Assembly (NCBI GenBank): GCA_003202005.1
Contig: QJJF01000014.1
Location: 28,720-92,719 of the forward strand
Origin: Williamsia faeni
Lineage (GTDB): Bacteria; Actinomycetota; Actinomycetes; Mycobacteriales; Mycobacteriaceae
DNA: 64,000 nucleotides
Direction: 5' to 3'
The position numbers were made by a program, and so were the translations under genes. Shown piece after piece: positions 45,434-54,313 of the stretch. Each line of letters starts with the position of its first letter. The stretch's first letter is position 1. The notes below the pieces were generated by a model, which was not told where the DNA came from, did not search any database, and saw only the letters and a list, made by a program, of their open reading frames with translations.

Positions 45434-46756
45434 TCAGTTGTCGGAGACCACCTTGTAATCCGCAGTCGGGGTGATCAGCTTGTTGTCGGCGTCGAACTCG
45501 AGAACACCGTACGAACCGATCGACGGTTCACCGGCGGCAACGAAGTTCAATTCGCCTGTGACACCGTCATAGTCGATGTCGGTACCGGCCTTGACCAGTG
45601 CCAGGCATTGTTCGTACGAGGTGCACTTGGTGCCGTCCTTGGTCACGTCGTTGATCGCCGAGGCGATCGACTTACCGTTGGTCGACTTCACCACCTCTGC
45701 GGCAAGTGCCGAGATCACCACGGCGTCATAGCTTTCACCGGCGTAGTTGAAGTCGATCAGGCCGGGATCGACGGCCTTGAGCCGAGCTTCGAAATCCGGT
45801 CCCACCTTGGTCAGCGGTGTAGTGCCCTTCATTCCCTGGAGGATTCCCGGACCCACCGCCTCACCCAGTGCGTTACCCATGTTGCCGTCGACACCGAAGA
45901 CGAGCTTGTCCTTCGGTCCAATTCCCACCTCATTCATGCGAGTGAGGATCTTGGCGCTCTCTTCGAAGCCGATGACCGCGATTCCGTCCGGATTGAAGTT
46001 CTTCACCTGGTCGACCTCAGCGTTGAACGACTGGGCGTTCGGGTCGTAGATGATCTTCTGGATCTGGTCGGACGGGATGCCGGCAGCTTCGAGGTCGGCG
46101 ACGGTGTTGTCGGCCAGGCCGGTGCCGTACGGGTCGTTCAGCGCCAGGATGGAGACGCGCTGGGCGCCACCCTCGGCGATGACCTGTGCGAGGGCCTGCG
46201 CCTGAAGTGTGTCGGCAGGAGCGGTACGGAAATACATGCCCTGGTCGGCGTAGCAGGTGAACTCATCGGAGGTGTTCGCGGGCGAGAACTGGACCGCACC
46301 CGCGCTGGCGATCTTGTCGATCACCTTCAGCGAGACCGAGGACGAGGCCGCACCGACGATCACCTGGGTGCCGGCCGCGAGTTCGCGGTCGACAGTGGAG
46401 TTGGCGGTGTCAGTGGTGGTGTCGCCCGAGTCGCCGTCGACCTCTTCGACCGGCTTGTCGAGCACGCCACCGGCGGCGTTGACGTCCTCAACTGCAAGCT
46501 TGGTGCCGGCAAACATAGGCGGTCCGAGGAATGCCAGGGAGCCCGTCGCCGGAAGCAGCGTGCCGATCTTCAAGGGGGCCGTGCTCACCGGACCAGGCTG
46601 TGCCTGGGGGACATTGTCACCACAATCTGCCGCTGTGGTCGACGATCCACTCGACGACGATGCCTCATCCGAATTATCGTCACTGCTACATCCGGCCAAT
46701 GCCAGGGCGGTAACTGCCAGGGCAACCGTTCCCCTCAAGAGATATCTGTGAGCCAT
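45434..46756 (-). CDS. livJ: Branched-chain amino acid ABC transporter substrate-binding lipoprotein
   Basis: A 440-residue type I periplasmic-binding protein. The signal peptide ends in the lipobox ALALAGC, so it is tethered to the membrane, followed by a Ser/Asp-rich linker. LivJ-type blocks include IGTLLPATGSLAFLGPPMFAG, AVEDVNAAGGVL, QVIVGAASSSV, FSPANTSDEFT and YDAVVISALAA. GAGGAG precedes ATG 46756. Although convergent to livHMGF, it is the only solute receptor nearby and very likely serves that transporter. Confidence 0.92.
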   Translation of the reverse strand: MAHRYLLRGTVALAVTALALAGCSSDDNSDEASSSSGSSTTAADCGDNVPQAQPGPVSTAPLKIGTLLPATGSLAFLGPPMFAGTKLAVEDVNAAGGVLDKPVEEVDGDSGDTTTDTANSTVDRELAAGTQVIVGAASSSVSLKVIDKIASAGAVQFSPANTSDEFTCYADQGMYFRTAPADTLQAQALAQVIAEGGAQRVSILALNDPYGTGLADNTVADLEAAGIPSDQIQKIIYDPNAQSFNAEVDQVKNFNPDGIAVIGFEESAKILTRMNEVGIGPKDKLVFGVDGNMGNALGEAVGPGILQGMKGTTPLTKVGPDFEARLKAVDPGLIDFNYAGESYDAVVISALAAEVVKSTNGKSIASAINDVTKDGTKCTSYEQCLALVKAGTDIDYDGVTGELNFVAAGEPSIGSYGVLEFDADNKLITPTADYKVVSDN

Positions 46757-46965
46757 CAATATTCTCCTCGCGGTGAATCCGCAAAACGTGGCGCGCCATC
46801 GACGACGCATACGACCGACGCTTGCTTCGGTAAAGCTAGCGCCAACGTGTTGCCCACGAGTAACGTTCGTGAAACTAGAGCCGCTTGGATCTCATGCCGT
46901 GATCTTTTCGAGACCTCGGTCATTCAACGTCGGGTTGATCCACGCGAAAGGCGTTCTGCCCGAAA

Positions 46966-47595
46966 TCAGCTCGGCTTGGGACCGAGGGTTTCGATCACCA
47001 CTTCGGCGACGGCCTTCATCGTCGTTCGGCGATCCATGGCCGCGCGCTGAATCCACTTGAACGCTTCGGGCTCGGTGAAGGCGTGGGACTGCATCAGGAT
47101 GCCTTTGGCCCGCTCCACCAACTTGCGGATCTCGAGCCGCTCGGTCAGGTCGGCGACATCTCGTTCAAGAACATGAAGTTCGTTGTAGCGACTGACCGCG
47201 ACCTCGATCGCCGGCACCAGATCCGCTTTGGTGAACGGCTTCACCAGGTACGCCATCGCTCCGGCATCACGCGCCTTCTCAACGAACTCACGCTGGCTGA
47301 ACGCCGTCAGCATCACCACGGCCGCCAACCGCTTGCGAGCAATCTCGGCCGCGGCGTCGATGCCATCGCGGATCGGCATCTTGACGTCCATGATGACCAG
47401 GTCGGGTCGGAGCTCTTCGGTGAGATCGACAGCGACCTGACCATTCGGGGCCTCCCCTACGACGTCGTAGCCCTCCTCCCGCAACATCTCGATCAGATCC
47501 ATCCGGATCAGCGAGTCGTCCTCGGCAACCAGAACCCGGCACGTCGAGGTAACCGACTCCCCACTCTTGGCTGCAATCGCGTCCGTTGTCGCCAT
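46966..47595 (-). CDS. pdtaR: ANTAR-domain response regulator PdtaR
   Basis: A 209-residue two-domain regulator. The receiver domain (about residues 15-130) has the acidic pocket VAEDD, phospho-Asp in DLVIMDVKMP, conserved Thr in VMLTAFS and Lys in YLVKPF. The C-terminal ANTAR domain (about 140-200, RKLVERAKGILMQ, FTEPEAFKWIQRAAMDRRTTM) binds paired RNA hexaloops and acts as an antiterminator. It is the orthologue by context and layout of Rv1626. GGAGG precedes ATG 47595. It is divergent from the tRNA-Leu gene. Confidence 0.94.
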   Translation of the reverse strand: MATTDAIAAKSGESVTSTCRVLVAEDDSLIRMDLIEMLREEGYDVVGEAPNGQVAVDLTEELRPDLVIMDVKMPIRDGIDAAAEIARKRLAAVVMLTAFSQREFVEKARDAGAMAYLVKPFTKADLVPAIEVAVSRYNELHVLERDVADLTERLEIRKLVERAKGILMQSHAFTEPEAFKWIQRAAMDRRTTMKAVAEVVIETLGPKPS

Positions 47596-47736
47596 CAGTC
47601 CACCTCCACATTGAAATTGCCCGGTCACCAGGCAAGAACCAGCAGCAACCCGCACTGCTTTCCCCGCCTCGATGTGAAGCAACAGTACCGGTTTGGTTGG
47701 CGTGAGGCCTGTCCTCTAAAGTGACTTCTGCGACGA

Positions 47737-47810
47737 GCCCCCGTAGCCCAATTGGCAGAGGCAACGGATTCAAAACCCGTATAGTGTCAGTTCGAGTCTG
47801 ACCGGGGGCA
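47737..47810 (+). tRNA. tRNA-Leu (anticodon CAA), class-I-like short variable loop
   Basis: A 74-base cloverleaf. The acceptor stem is GCCCCCG / CGGGGGC with discriminator A at 47810. The D arm has the Leu-like AATTGGCAGA loop. The anticodon loop TTCAAAA gives CAA at 47771-47773, and the T arm is GTCAG-TTCGAGT-CTGAC. The variable loop is only ATAGT (5 bases), though tRNA-Leu normally has a long variable arm, and the anticodon stem ends in an A-C mismatch. Its 3' end is the likely attachment site for the integrase that follows. Confidence 0.85.
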
Positions 47811-47857
47811 CCCATTTCCGCAGGTCAGAGGCTATTTCTAGCCTATTTTCAGGCCAT

Positions 47858-49126
47858 CTAACTGAACGGGTTTTGTACCGGGTATGCAGAGGGTATGCAG
47901 CAATTTTCCGCTGCCGCGTCCATCACCGTCGCAACCTGGTCCAGATCATCGGGCATCAGATGCCCGTAACGATCGAGTGTCATCGTCGCGCTCTTGTGGC
48001 CCAACAGGGTCTGCAGGACCTTGACGTTGGCGCCGGCGCTGATCGCGAGCGTCGCACACGTATGACGCAGCTGGTGCGGCGTCACTCTGGGAAACCCCGC
48101 ACAGGACTGGGCACATCGCTTCACCGCAGCGTCGAAAACCCACCGCAGCGCGCCGCTCGTCAACCAGCCCGTAGCAGCGGTCGGCGGCCACACCAACGCA
48201 TCCGCCGCGCGATCGCCAATCGCGGCACCCAGTGGCCCAAGAGCTACCCGCGGCACCGGAACGGTACGCGCCGCATGATTTTTGGGCGTGCCCTCGACGT
48301 AGCCCAGCCCCTGCACGTACGTCGCCGATCTGCGCACCCGGATCCTCGCCCTGTCCAGGTCCACATCACCGACGCGCAGAGCAATCGCCTCACCGATCCT
48401 CAAGCCGCAGTAACCGAGGACCAGCACGAGCGACGTGTACCGCCGGCACTCGTCAGCCAACCGAAGGAGCTGTGTGTGGGTGAGGAATACGGGCTCGGAT
48501 TCCACCTTGCGCGGAAGCTCGACCTCCACTGCGGGATTCCTCACCAACAGACCACATTTGACCGCGAACCTCAGTACCGCAGAGACGATGTGGTGCGCCT
48601 GGATCACCCGGGACGCAGAAAGTCCCCGATCACAGAACCGCGATCCGCCACCCACCTGGCTCAGGCTGCTCACCCAGCTCTGCACGCCCGTGAAGTCGAT
48701 GTCGACAAGGCGCACCTGCCCCCAGTACGGCAGGACCAGTGTGTCCAGCAAACTTCGGTAACCTGCCTGCGATGTCGGTTTCAGTCCAATCTTGCTCGCC
48801 ATCCACCGTTGCGCGACGGCCCCGAACGCTTCGGTGCTCTTTGCGGGATCGACCCACGTGCCCGTAACCACCGCCGCGGTGATGGTGTCCAACCAGCCCT
48901 GCGCGTCAGCCTTCGTCCGGAAGGCTCTGGTGTGTTGGGTTCCCGTTGTGTCGACATACACAGCACGCCAACGCATCCCACGGCCATACCGCAAGGTTCT
49001 TCTCTTCGTGAATCGCGCGCGCCACAGGTCCTGCACACCGGCACGCCGATTGCGACGCACCCGCGCTATCGAACGCCCATCTACTCTGCCGGCTCGTCCG
49101 GCACCATCATCGCTCCGACCAGACAT
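47858..49126 (-). CDS. Phage/ICE-type tyrosine integrase
   Basis: A 422-residue tyrosine recombinase. Its N-terminal half has an AP2-like arm-binding segment (RWRAVYVDTTGTQHTRAFRTKADAQ) and a SAM-like core-binding domain. The catalytic set is complete: Arg in YCGLRIGEA, Lys in GTPKNHAAR, His-x-x-Arg in PHQLRHTCA, His in LGHKSATMT and the nucleophile Tyr in LDRYGHL. GGAGG lies eight bases before ATG 49126; a TTG at 49189 is in frame but weaker. The 3' end lies 48 bases from the tRNA-Leu gene, the usual layout for a tRNA-integrated element. Confidence 0.92.
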   Translation of the reverse strand: MSGRSDDGAGRAGRVDGRSIARVRRNRRAGVQDLWRARFTKRRTLRYGRGMRWRAVYVDTTGTQHTRAFRTKADAQGWLDTITAAVVTGTWVDPAKSTEAFGAVAQRWMASKIGLKPTSQAGYRSLLDTLVLPYWGQVRLVDIDFTGVQSWVSSLSQVGGGSRFCDRGLSASRVIQAHHIVSAVLRFAVKCGLLVRNPAVEVELPRKVESEPVFLTHTQLLRLADECRRYTSLVLVLGYCGLRIGEAIALRVGDVDLDRARIRVRRSATYVQGLGYVEGTPKNHAARTVPVPRVALGPLGAAIGDRAADALVWPPTAATGWLTSGALRWVFDAAVKRCAQSCAGFPRVTPHQLRHTCATLAISAGANVKVLQTLLGHKSATMTLDRYGHLMPDDLDQVATVMDAAAENCCIPSAYPVQNPFS

Positions 49127-49426
49127 TGGCGACTCCTCCAAGACAGTCCCGATAACAACCTGCTCAGATACCGACGACTCCCATCCCAATCCAGGTCATC
49201 GAAGTCGCACGTCAACAGTGGCCCGGTCCTGACCGCGGCGATCACAAGGTACCGGCGCCCACGCCAATCAAGACCCCGGCCCCGCGCCGGCGCCCGGATC
49301 CTCAACCGTCGCAACGAAGTCGAAAGATGGATCCCATCGCAGAAGAGCACACACATGCGTAGCCGCGGCGAAACTGGCGGCCTTTCTCCTTGGCTGATTC
49401 TGCCCGAAATCTCCGACCGGGTTCAG
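49127..49426. other. Spacer between integrase and BASS-transporter relic
   Basis: A 300-base stretch, leader of the integrase gene on one side. I see no supported gene or clear structure in it. Confidence 0.5.
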
Positions 49427-49782
49427 TTAGAAGATCAGGGCAGTTTCAATGACCGCCGTCAACCAGGTAGTGCCAGGCCCGGTACGCAGTGGGTACGCAA
49501 CAACGTTCCGAAGCGGCAGTCCAGGGGATGGGCAGGGCCGCGACACAGAACCCGACCTTGATCTCTCCAGGAATGGACAAAGCACCGTCAGCAGATAGCC
49601 GATGAACAGCAGCGGGATGATGACGAAGTTGATCACCAACGCCAACGCGGCGATCTTCCAATGGCTTAAGGCCTGCGCCAGCAGTTTGCCGATCTGAAGC
49701 CGAAGGCCTAGTCCGAAGGAGTTCAAGATGACGAAGAGCACCCCAACCCGTTGATCAGGACGCTCTGACTGGACTGGGTCAT
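49427..49782 (-). pseudogene. Frameshifted fragment of a BASS-family (bile acid:sodium symporter-like) transporter
   Basis: Three reading frames must be joined to follow one protein. The ATG at 49782 begins MTQSSQSVLING. After a one-base shift near 49742 it continues VLFVILNSFGLGLRLQ and then a membrane segment (IAALALVINFVIIPLLFIGY). A second shift near 49590 gives LSIPGEIKVGFCVAALPIPW. This is the start of a BASS-type permease (the superfamily that also contains arsenite carrier Acr3); the rest is missing. The neighbouring ArsA relic makes an arsenic-related origin possible. Confidence 0.6.
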
Positions 49783-50086
49783 ATCGCTCCGTTCTCGCTC
49801 ACGAGCACTGTGAATGGCCAGTTTGATATCCCCCTGGTGTAACGCCCCAGATCGACACCGCGATGAAACCAGATAACTCCGGTTGAGCTACATGCCCCCC
49901 GACCCTGTAGCTCAGCCGGAGTCGCACATTCTCTGGCCGGTGGCTTCGGTCCAGGTCAGGACACGTCGAACAGATGCGCCAGCACCGGCAACTTCTGTTG
50001 CGCGGCCCCTTCGTCGGTGCTCAGCAGCACGGCTGAGGCGCCGTCGGTCATTTGAGGCGAACCGAACGGTGTGACCGCCATTGTTC

Positions 50087-50930
50087 TCACACTGCGGAGA
50101 CGGCCGAACCAGTGAGAGCGGTCAGAGCCTCCACTCCCACCGGTTCCTCGGCGAGCACGGGGACCACGGCATACCGCTCGGCGTGATCGGTGATGGCGGC
50201 CAGTTCGGCGTGCTCGGCGGCGGCACGGCACTGCAGGAGTGCCGATGTCGGGTGCGCGGCGGCGAGGGAGCCGTTGACAACCCACGCCCACAGGCGAATA
50301 ACCGACACGTTCGAGGTCAGCTTGCAGGCTCGCGGCTTCAAGCCCGGGGGTGGTTTCGGCGAGGGAAACCAGAATGACCTTGGTTTCCTGCGGGTTCTGC
50401 AGCCGCATCAGCGGCGTGGTGAAGTTTGTGTTCTCGCCCATCTGCCTGGCTATCTCGCGATGGTAGGAACCGGTGCCGTCGAGCAGCAGCAAGGTGTGCC
50501 CGGTCGGGGCGGTATCGACGACGATGAACGTGCGGCGCGATTCGTGGATGATCCGAGAGAAGGCCTGAGGACAGCGACTTCCTCGGTACACGGGGATTTC
50601 AGATCCTCGATCAATGTCGCGCGGTCCTGATCATCTAGCCGTGCGCCCTTGGTAGTCAGCACCCGGTCGCGGACACCGCGGTGGCCTCGGCCGGATCGAT
50701 GCGGGAGACCTCGAGGCCGTCAATGCTGCCGTCAAGGGTGTCGGCAAGGTGTGCGGCGGGGTCGGTGGTGGTCAAAAGCACATGGTGACCGCGGCGGGCC
50801 AAGGCGACAGCGATGGCGGCGGCGACGGTGGTCTTGCCGACCCCGCCTTTGCCCATGCACATGATCGGGCCGTGGTGGTTCGCGGCGAGCGCGTTGACAA
50901 GGGGCTGACAGCGGCCGATCGACAATCTCG
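50087..50930 (-). pseudogene. Frameshifted ArsA-type anion-pump ATPase
   Basis: A relic of an ArsA/GET3-like ATPase split over at least three frames. The P-loop is intact (MCMGKGGVGKTTVAAAIAVAL, near 50860). It is followed by LLTTTDPAAHLADTL, then after a shift TKGARLDDQDRATLIEDL. After another shift come FIVVDTAPTGHTLLLLDGTG and TKVILVSLAETTPGLEAASL. After a last shift comes the C-terminal WVVNGSLAAAHPTSALLQCR and EPVGVEALTAL, ending at 50087. In arsenic operons ArsA energises ArsB/Acr3 pumps. With this many shifts it cannot make the full protein. Confidence 0.75.
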
Positions 50931-50984
50931 CCGACCGCGGTGGCGGCGTGCGGGCGGTAGGTATTCCGCCGCGGCGGCGGTGGT

Positions 50985-51230
50985 GAACAGCGAGTCCCGC
51001 TCGAAACGGCGATCCACCACCGCGAACAAGCCGTGCTCGCCACGCTGCCGGCGAACCTTCGAACGCTGCCCATCGACGAGGTCGACTCCGAACCCACCAA
51101 GATGGTCGGTATCGACGCACTGCGCCACCAACTCGCCCTCGTCTACGGCCAACGCCGCGCCAGGATCTCCTCGCAAAAGACACCGTCCACGACGCAAACA
51201 TCCAGCTCAGAAACCACAACGACGCGGTGA
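50985..51230 (+). pseudogene. Possible ArsA/GET3-like C-terminal fragment in opposite orientation
   Basis: One plus-strand frame reads HHREQAVLATLPANLRTLPI and then DSEPTKMVGIDALRHQL. This resembles the C-terminal end of ArsA-type ATPases, where a hydrophobic VG-[IL]-[DE]-AL motif precedes the terminus. It abuts the minus-strand ArsA relic, so an inversion or two different insertions may have occurred. The identification is weak. Confidence 0.25.
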
Positions 51231-51609
51231 ACCCAAGGGAATGCATGTTCCCCTGAGCTCGTGAGAAGCTGTCTTCGACGTAGTCGACCGCACTGTTGGG
51301 GGCGTCTTGGCACGTTGTGTGGACGGTGGTGTCCGTGACGCAGAACCGCCTGTTCGCGTTAGACCGAGTCTGCATCAATATCGGCGTTGAGAAGTCGAGT
51401 TTGTATGTCGGACGTGTGTTGTCGGTGCGGATGGTCTCAGAGGCCAGTACTCCCGACCGTGACCCGAAGTGCAAATAGCGCCCGTTCAGGCGTAGTTGGG
51501 GAGAGCAGTTTCGGGTTCGTTCGCCGCCCGCCGGCGGTGAGCCATCGCACGGACTGAGCAGGTCACCGGTACCGCCGGTGCAGGCGATGTCGACGGCTGG
51601 GTCTCCGGG
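51231..51609. other. Non-coding or unrecognisable stretch between relics
   Basis: About 380 bases between the ArsA-like fragment and the resolvase relic. No frame gives a recognisable protein, and no clear ribosome binding site or repeat is seen. Probably eroded mobile DNA. Confidence 0.4.
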
Positions 51610-51969
51610 TTGACAACTGCGGCAATGGGTTTCGAGCGACATTGTCGCCAGGAGCGTGGGGATCTTGATACAGCCCGGTGGCAGTGTCGATGCCTTGCTC
51701 GAGCACTCGTAACCCACCCTGCATTCGCGCAGCTGCGAGCCGCGGGTCATCAGATGCACCGAACAGCCAAGGCGATCCAACCGCATGATCACCAGCGGGC
51801 GTCGCCGCGCAACAACTTCAACACAAGATCGAGGTGGAGCCGCGAAGCCTCGGCGCCGCAGGCGTGATCGACATGGATGTCTCCGGTTCGACCTGCGCGC
51901 CGTAGCGGGGCGATCTGATGGGTTCGGGTTCTGATCTGCGGTGGAGACGCGGGCGTAACCGAGCAGCAT
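51610..51969 (-). pseudogene. Tn3-type serine resolvase, frameshifted
   Basis: The start LLGYARVSTADQNP (ATG 51969) is the catalytic-serine N-terminus of serine resolvases. The next segment reads in another frame (LRRAGRTGDIHVDHACGAEA, then SRLHLDLVLKLLRGD). A second shift returns to the first frame (LVIMRLDRLGCSVHLMTR), which matches the RLDRLGRS block. The DNA-binding domain is absent. At least two shifts and a truncation make it a relic of a transposon. Confidence 0.75.
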
Positions 51970-52071
51970 GTATCGACCACACCTTGGAGTTGGGTTATTC
52001 GACGGTGATTCCGACACGGGTTTACGACCACGTTGATCTGCGAATACGTCATACCGTCCTACCGTCGGGTG

Positions 52072-52097
52072 TGTCGAGAAACGAGGTCATTTCGACA
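52072..52097. other. Putative res subsite upstream of the resolvase relic
   Basis: A 26-base imperfect inverted repeat, TGTCGAGAA...TTTCGACA, lies about 100 bases upstream of the resolvase start. Size, dyad form and position suit a resolvase-binding subsite of a Tn3-family res region. The match to any known site was not tested. Confidence 0.4.
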
Positions 52098-52321
52098 ACC
52101 AAGACAGGCTGGCGAGCTAGATGTGGTGGTTTCCAGCCCGGCGCAGATTTCGGGAAGACCACGATAGGGTGAAGGTGGTGCGCCGGGAAGTCTGGTCGGC
52201 AATTGTTTCGCTACATCCCGACCCGGACGAGGGACCGCACCATGCGCATCGAGCTATCCTGTAAGCCTCTCAGCCGCCGACACTCGACCGGGTTTCCGCG
52301 AGCGACGGCCAGCTGACGGCC

Positions 52322-52561
52322 ATGAAACGTATTCCGGTCGCCACCCACGGGATCTACCGCGACTCCTACGACAGTGTTCCCGTCCGCCGCACGTACCGTG
52401 ACCGGCTGCCGGGGTGGCATCGGCGCCATTTCCTCGAACGGATCGACACCTCGCTCGGGCCGTGTGAGCAGGGATTGAGCCACCTCGCTTTTCGCGAGGC
52501 CCCCGAGGCCATCGCCGAGCTGATCTCATCCCCACCACCCATACAGATGGACACCGTATGA
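52322..52561 (+). CDS. Small hypothetical protein coupled to nhaA
   Basis: A possible 79-residue product from ATG 52322 to a stop that overlaps the nhaA start by four bases (ATGA). I do not recognise it with confidence. The C-terminal half ([17 protein letters not shown]) is reminiscent of the end of an alpha/beta-hydrolase, where a histidine precedes such a helix, so it might be a fragment of one. No ribosome binding site is obvious. The overlap with nhaA is the main support for translation. Confidence 0.4.
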   Translation: MKRIPVATHGIYRDSYDSVPVRRTYRDRLPGWHRRHFLERIDTSLGPCEQGLSHLAFREAPEAIAELISSPPPIQMDTV

Positions 52562-53886
52562 CCACCCGACGATCCACCCGGACACCCCTGTTCCAGCGTG
52601 GATCGTGGGCCGAGACCTCCCGTATCGCGCAGATCCTCCGGAAGGAGACCGTCGGCGGCGCACTGCTGCTCGCCGCGACCGTCGTCGCCATGGTGTGGGC
52701 GAACTCGCGCTGGTCCGACATCTACACCACCCTGCGGGATTTCACGATCGGCCCCGCCGCGCTGCACCTGGATCTGTCGCTGGGAACGTGGGCGGCGGAC
52801 GGGCTGCTGGCGATCTTCTTCTTCGTCGTCGGACTCGAACTCAAACGCGAATTCGTCGCCGGCGACCTACGCGACCCCCGCCGGGCGGCACTGCCGATCG
52901 TCGCCGCCGTCGGCGGCATGGCCCTGCCCGCCGTGCTGTTCGTCGCGGTGAACCTGCGGACCGGCGGCGGCGCCCTGCAGGGGTGGGCGATTCCCACCGC
53001 CACCGACATCGCGTTCGCCCTCGCCGTCCTCGCGGTGATCAGCACCCACCTGCCCTCGACGCTGCGCACGTTCCTGCTGACCCTGGCCGTGGTCGACGAT
53101 CTGCTCGCCATCGCCATCATCGCCGTCTTCTACACCGACCGGTTGTCGCCCATCCCGCTGCTGGCGTCCATGATTCCGTTCGCCGCCTTCGCCTTCGCGG
53201 TGCAGCACCGAGTCCGGTCATGGTGGCTGCTGGTTCCCCTCGCGGCCCTCACCTGGACGCTGGTGCACGCCTCCGGTGTCCACGCCACCATCGCCGGTGT
53301 CGCCCTCGGCTTCGCCGTCCCCGTGATCGGCAGCACGGCAGCCGGCGACCCGGAGGCGGGGCCCGGGCTGGCCGAGCACTTCGAACGACGCATCAGGCCC
53401 CTCTCCGCCGGGTTCGCGGTCCCAGTGTTCGCCTTCTTCACCGCCGGGGTCACCCTCGGCGGCCGGGACGGGCTGACCGACGCCCTGTCCGAGCCCATCG
53501 CCCTCGGCATCGTCGCCGGACTGGTCATCGGCAAGACGGTCGGCATCTTCGGCACCACCTTCCTGATGTCCCGCTTCACCAGGGCGAGTCTGGATTCCGG
53601 GCTGCGGTGGATCGACATCTTCGGAGTCGCAATGCTCGCGGGCATCGGATTCACGGTCTCACTCCTGATCGGGGAACTGGCCTTCGGGGATACGAGCCTG
53701 CGCAACGACCACGTCAAGATCGGCGTCCTGGCAGGATCCCTGATCGCCGCAGTCCTCGCCTCGATCCTGCTCCGGATCCGCAACCGCGCCTACCGGCTGA
53801 TCGCCGAGGAGGAATCGGTGGACGAGGACGGGGACGGCATCCCCGACGTGTTTACCGACAACGGTGGACGAGATCGCTCGCCATAA
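52558..53886 (+). CDS. nhaA: Na+/H+ antiporter NhaA
   Basis: A 442-residue NhaA antiporter with about 12 membrane segments. Family blocks are [50 protein letters not shown] and the paired ion-binding aspartates in [14 protein letters not shown] (about residues 180-181). The C-terminus ends in an acidic tail with [11 protein letters not shown], which looks like a calcium-binding thrombospondin-3-type repeat and is not part of standard NhaA. It exchanges Na+ for H+ in salt or alkaline stress. It is island cargo. Confidence 0.93.
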   Translation: MTTRRSTRTPLFQRGSWAETSRIAQILRKETVGGALLLAATVVAMVWANSRWSDIYTTLRDFTIGPAALHLDLSLGTWAADGLLAIFFFVVGLELKREFVAGDLRDPRRAALPIVAAVGGMALPAVLFVAVNLRTGGGALQGWAIPTATDIAFALAVLAVISTHLPSTLRTFLLTLAVVDDLLAIAIIAVFYTDRLSPIPLLASMIPFAAFAFAVQHRVRSWWLLVPLAALTWTLVHASGVHATIAGVALGFAVPVIGSTAAGDPEAGPGLAEHFERRIRPLSAGFAVPVFAFFTAGVTLGGRDGLTDALSEPIALGIVAGLVIGKTVGIFGTTFLMSRFTRASLDSGLRWIDIFGVAMLAGIGFTVSLLIGELAFGDTSLRNDHVKIGVLAGSLIAAVLASILLRIRNRAYRLIAEEESVDEDGDGIPDVFTDNGGRDRSP

Positions 53887-53903
53887 ATGCCCGCACCATC
53901 CCC

Positions 53904-54168
53904 TTCTACGCTGAAGCGGCCAGCCTGTTCTTCCAACTCGTCTCGAGCCGATACGAGAAGTCGTCGATCATCTTGACCTCCAACCTGCCGTTCTCGCGCT
54001 GGGGAGAGGTCTTCGGCGAGGCCACCATCGCCTCGGCCATGATCGAACCGGATCGTCCCCCACGCTGACGTCATCGCCCTCAAAAGCACCAGCTACCGCA
54101 TCAAACACACCGCAATCGAGTCACTGCCTTCCGTCGACGCTGACCGTGAGGCAAACTCAAACCCGTAA
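53904..54168 (+). pseudogene. IS21-family IstB helper ATPase, C-terminal relic
   Basis: A plus-strand frame reads AEAASLFFQLVSSRYEKSSI and ILTSNLPFSRWGEVFGE, the C-terminal AAA+ motifs of IstB. A one-base shift near 54065 continues the protein as HADVIALKSTSYRIKHTAIE to the stop at 54168. The ATPase core upstream is missing; nhaA ends 17 bases before. It is a truncated IS21-type element. Confidence 0.75.
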
Positions 54169-54202
54169 CCTGCTCACTCTTCGACCGGACAAAGCAGCGC
54201 AC

Positions 54203-54221
54203 TTTTGGACCGGAGCTGACA
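54203..54221. repeat. Possible terminal inverted repeat of the IS21-like relic
   Basis: TTTTGGACCGGAGCTGACA lies 34 bases after the IstB relic and ends in CA. On the opposite strand it reads TGTCAGCTCCGGTCC, the TG-starting form expected of an IS21-type end. No left partner was found. Confidence 0.35.
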
Positions 54222-54313
54222 TGCATCGCTCTCGGCGTCAGGAACATCCGAGTTTGCCTGTCCGATAGTCGTTGTCGCGGATGGTTACAGGGATCGTTCC
54301 GGGGTGGAATTTG

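Noticed and set aside
45410..47050. Plus-strand frame of about 546 codons opposite livJ
   Set aside because: Covers a convincing substrate-binding lipoprotein on the other strand; no domain, no ribosome binding site.
47873..49561. Plus-strand frame opposite the integrase
   Set aside because: The minus strand has all integrase catalytic motifs; this frame has none.
51296..51478. Small plus-strand frame of about 60 codons in the decayed region
   Set aside because: No ribosome binding site, no domain, and surrounded by relics.
52605..53886. Second plus-strand frame running through nhaA
   Set aside because: Frame-shifted shadow of nhaA. Only its last part (after 53904) is real, as the IstB relic.
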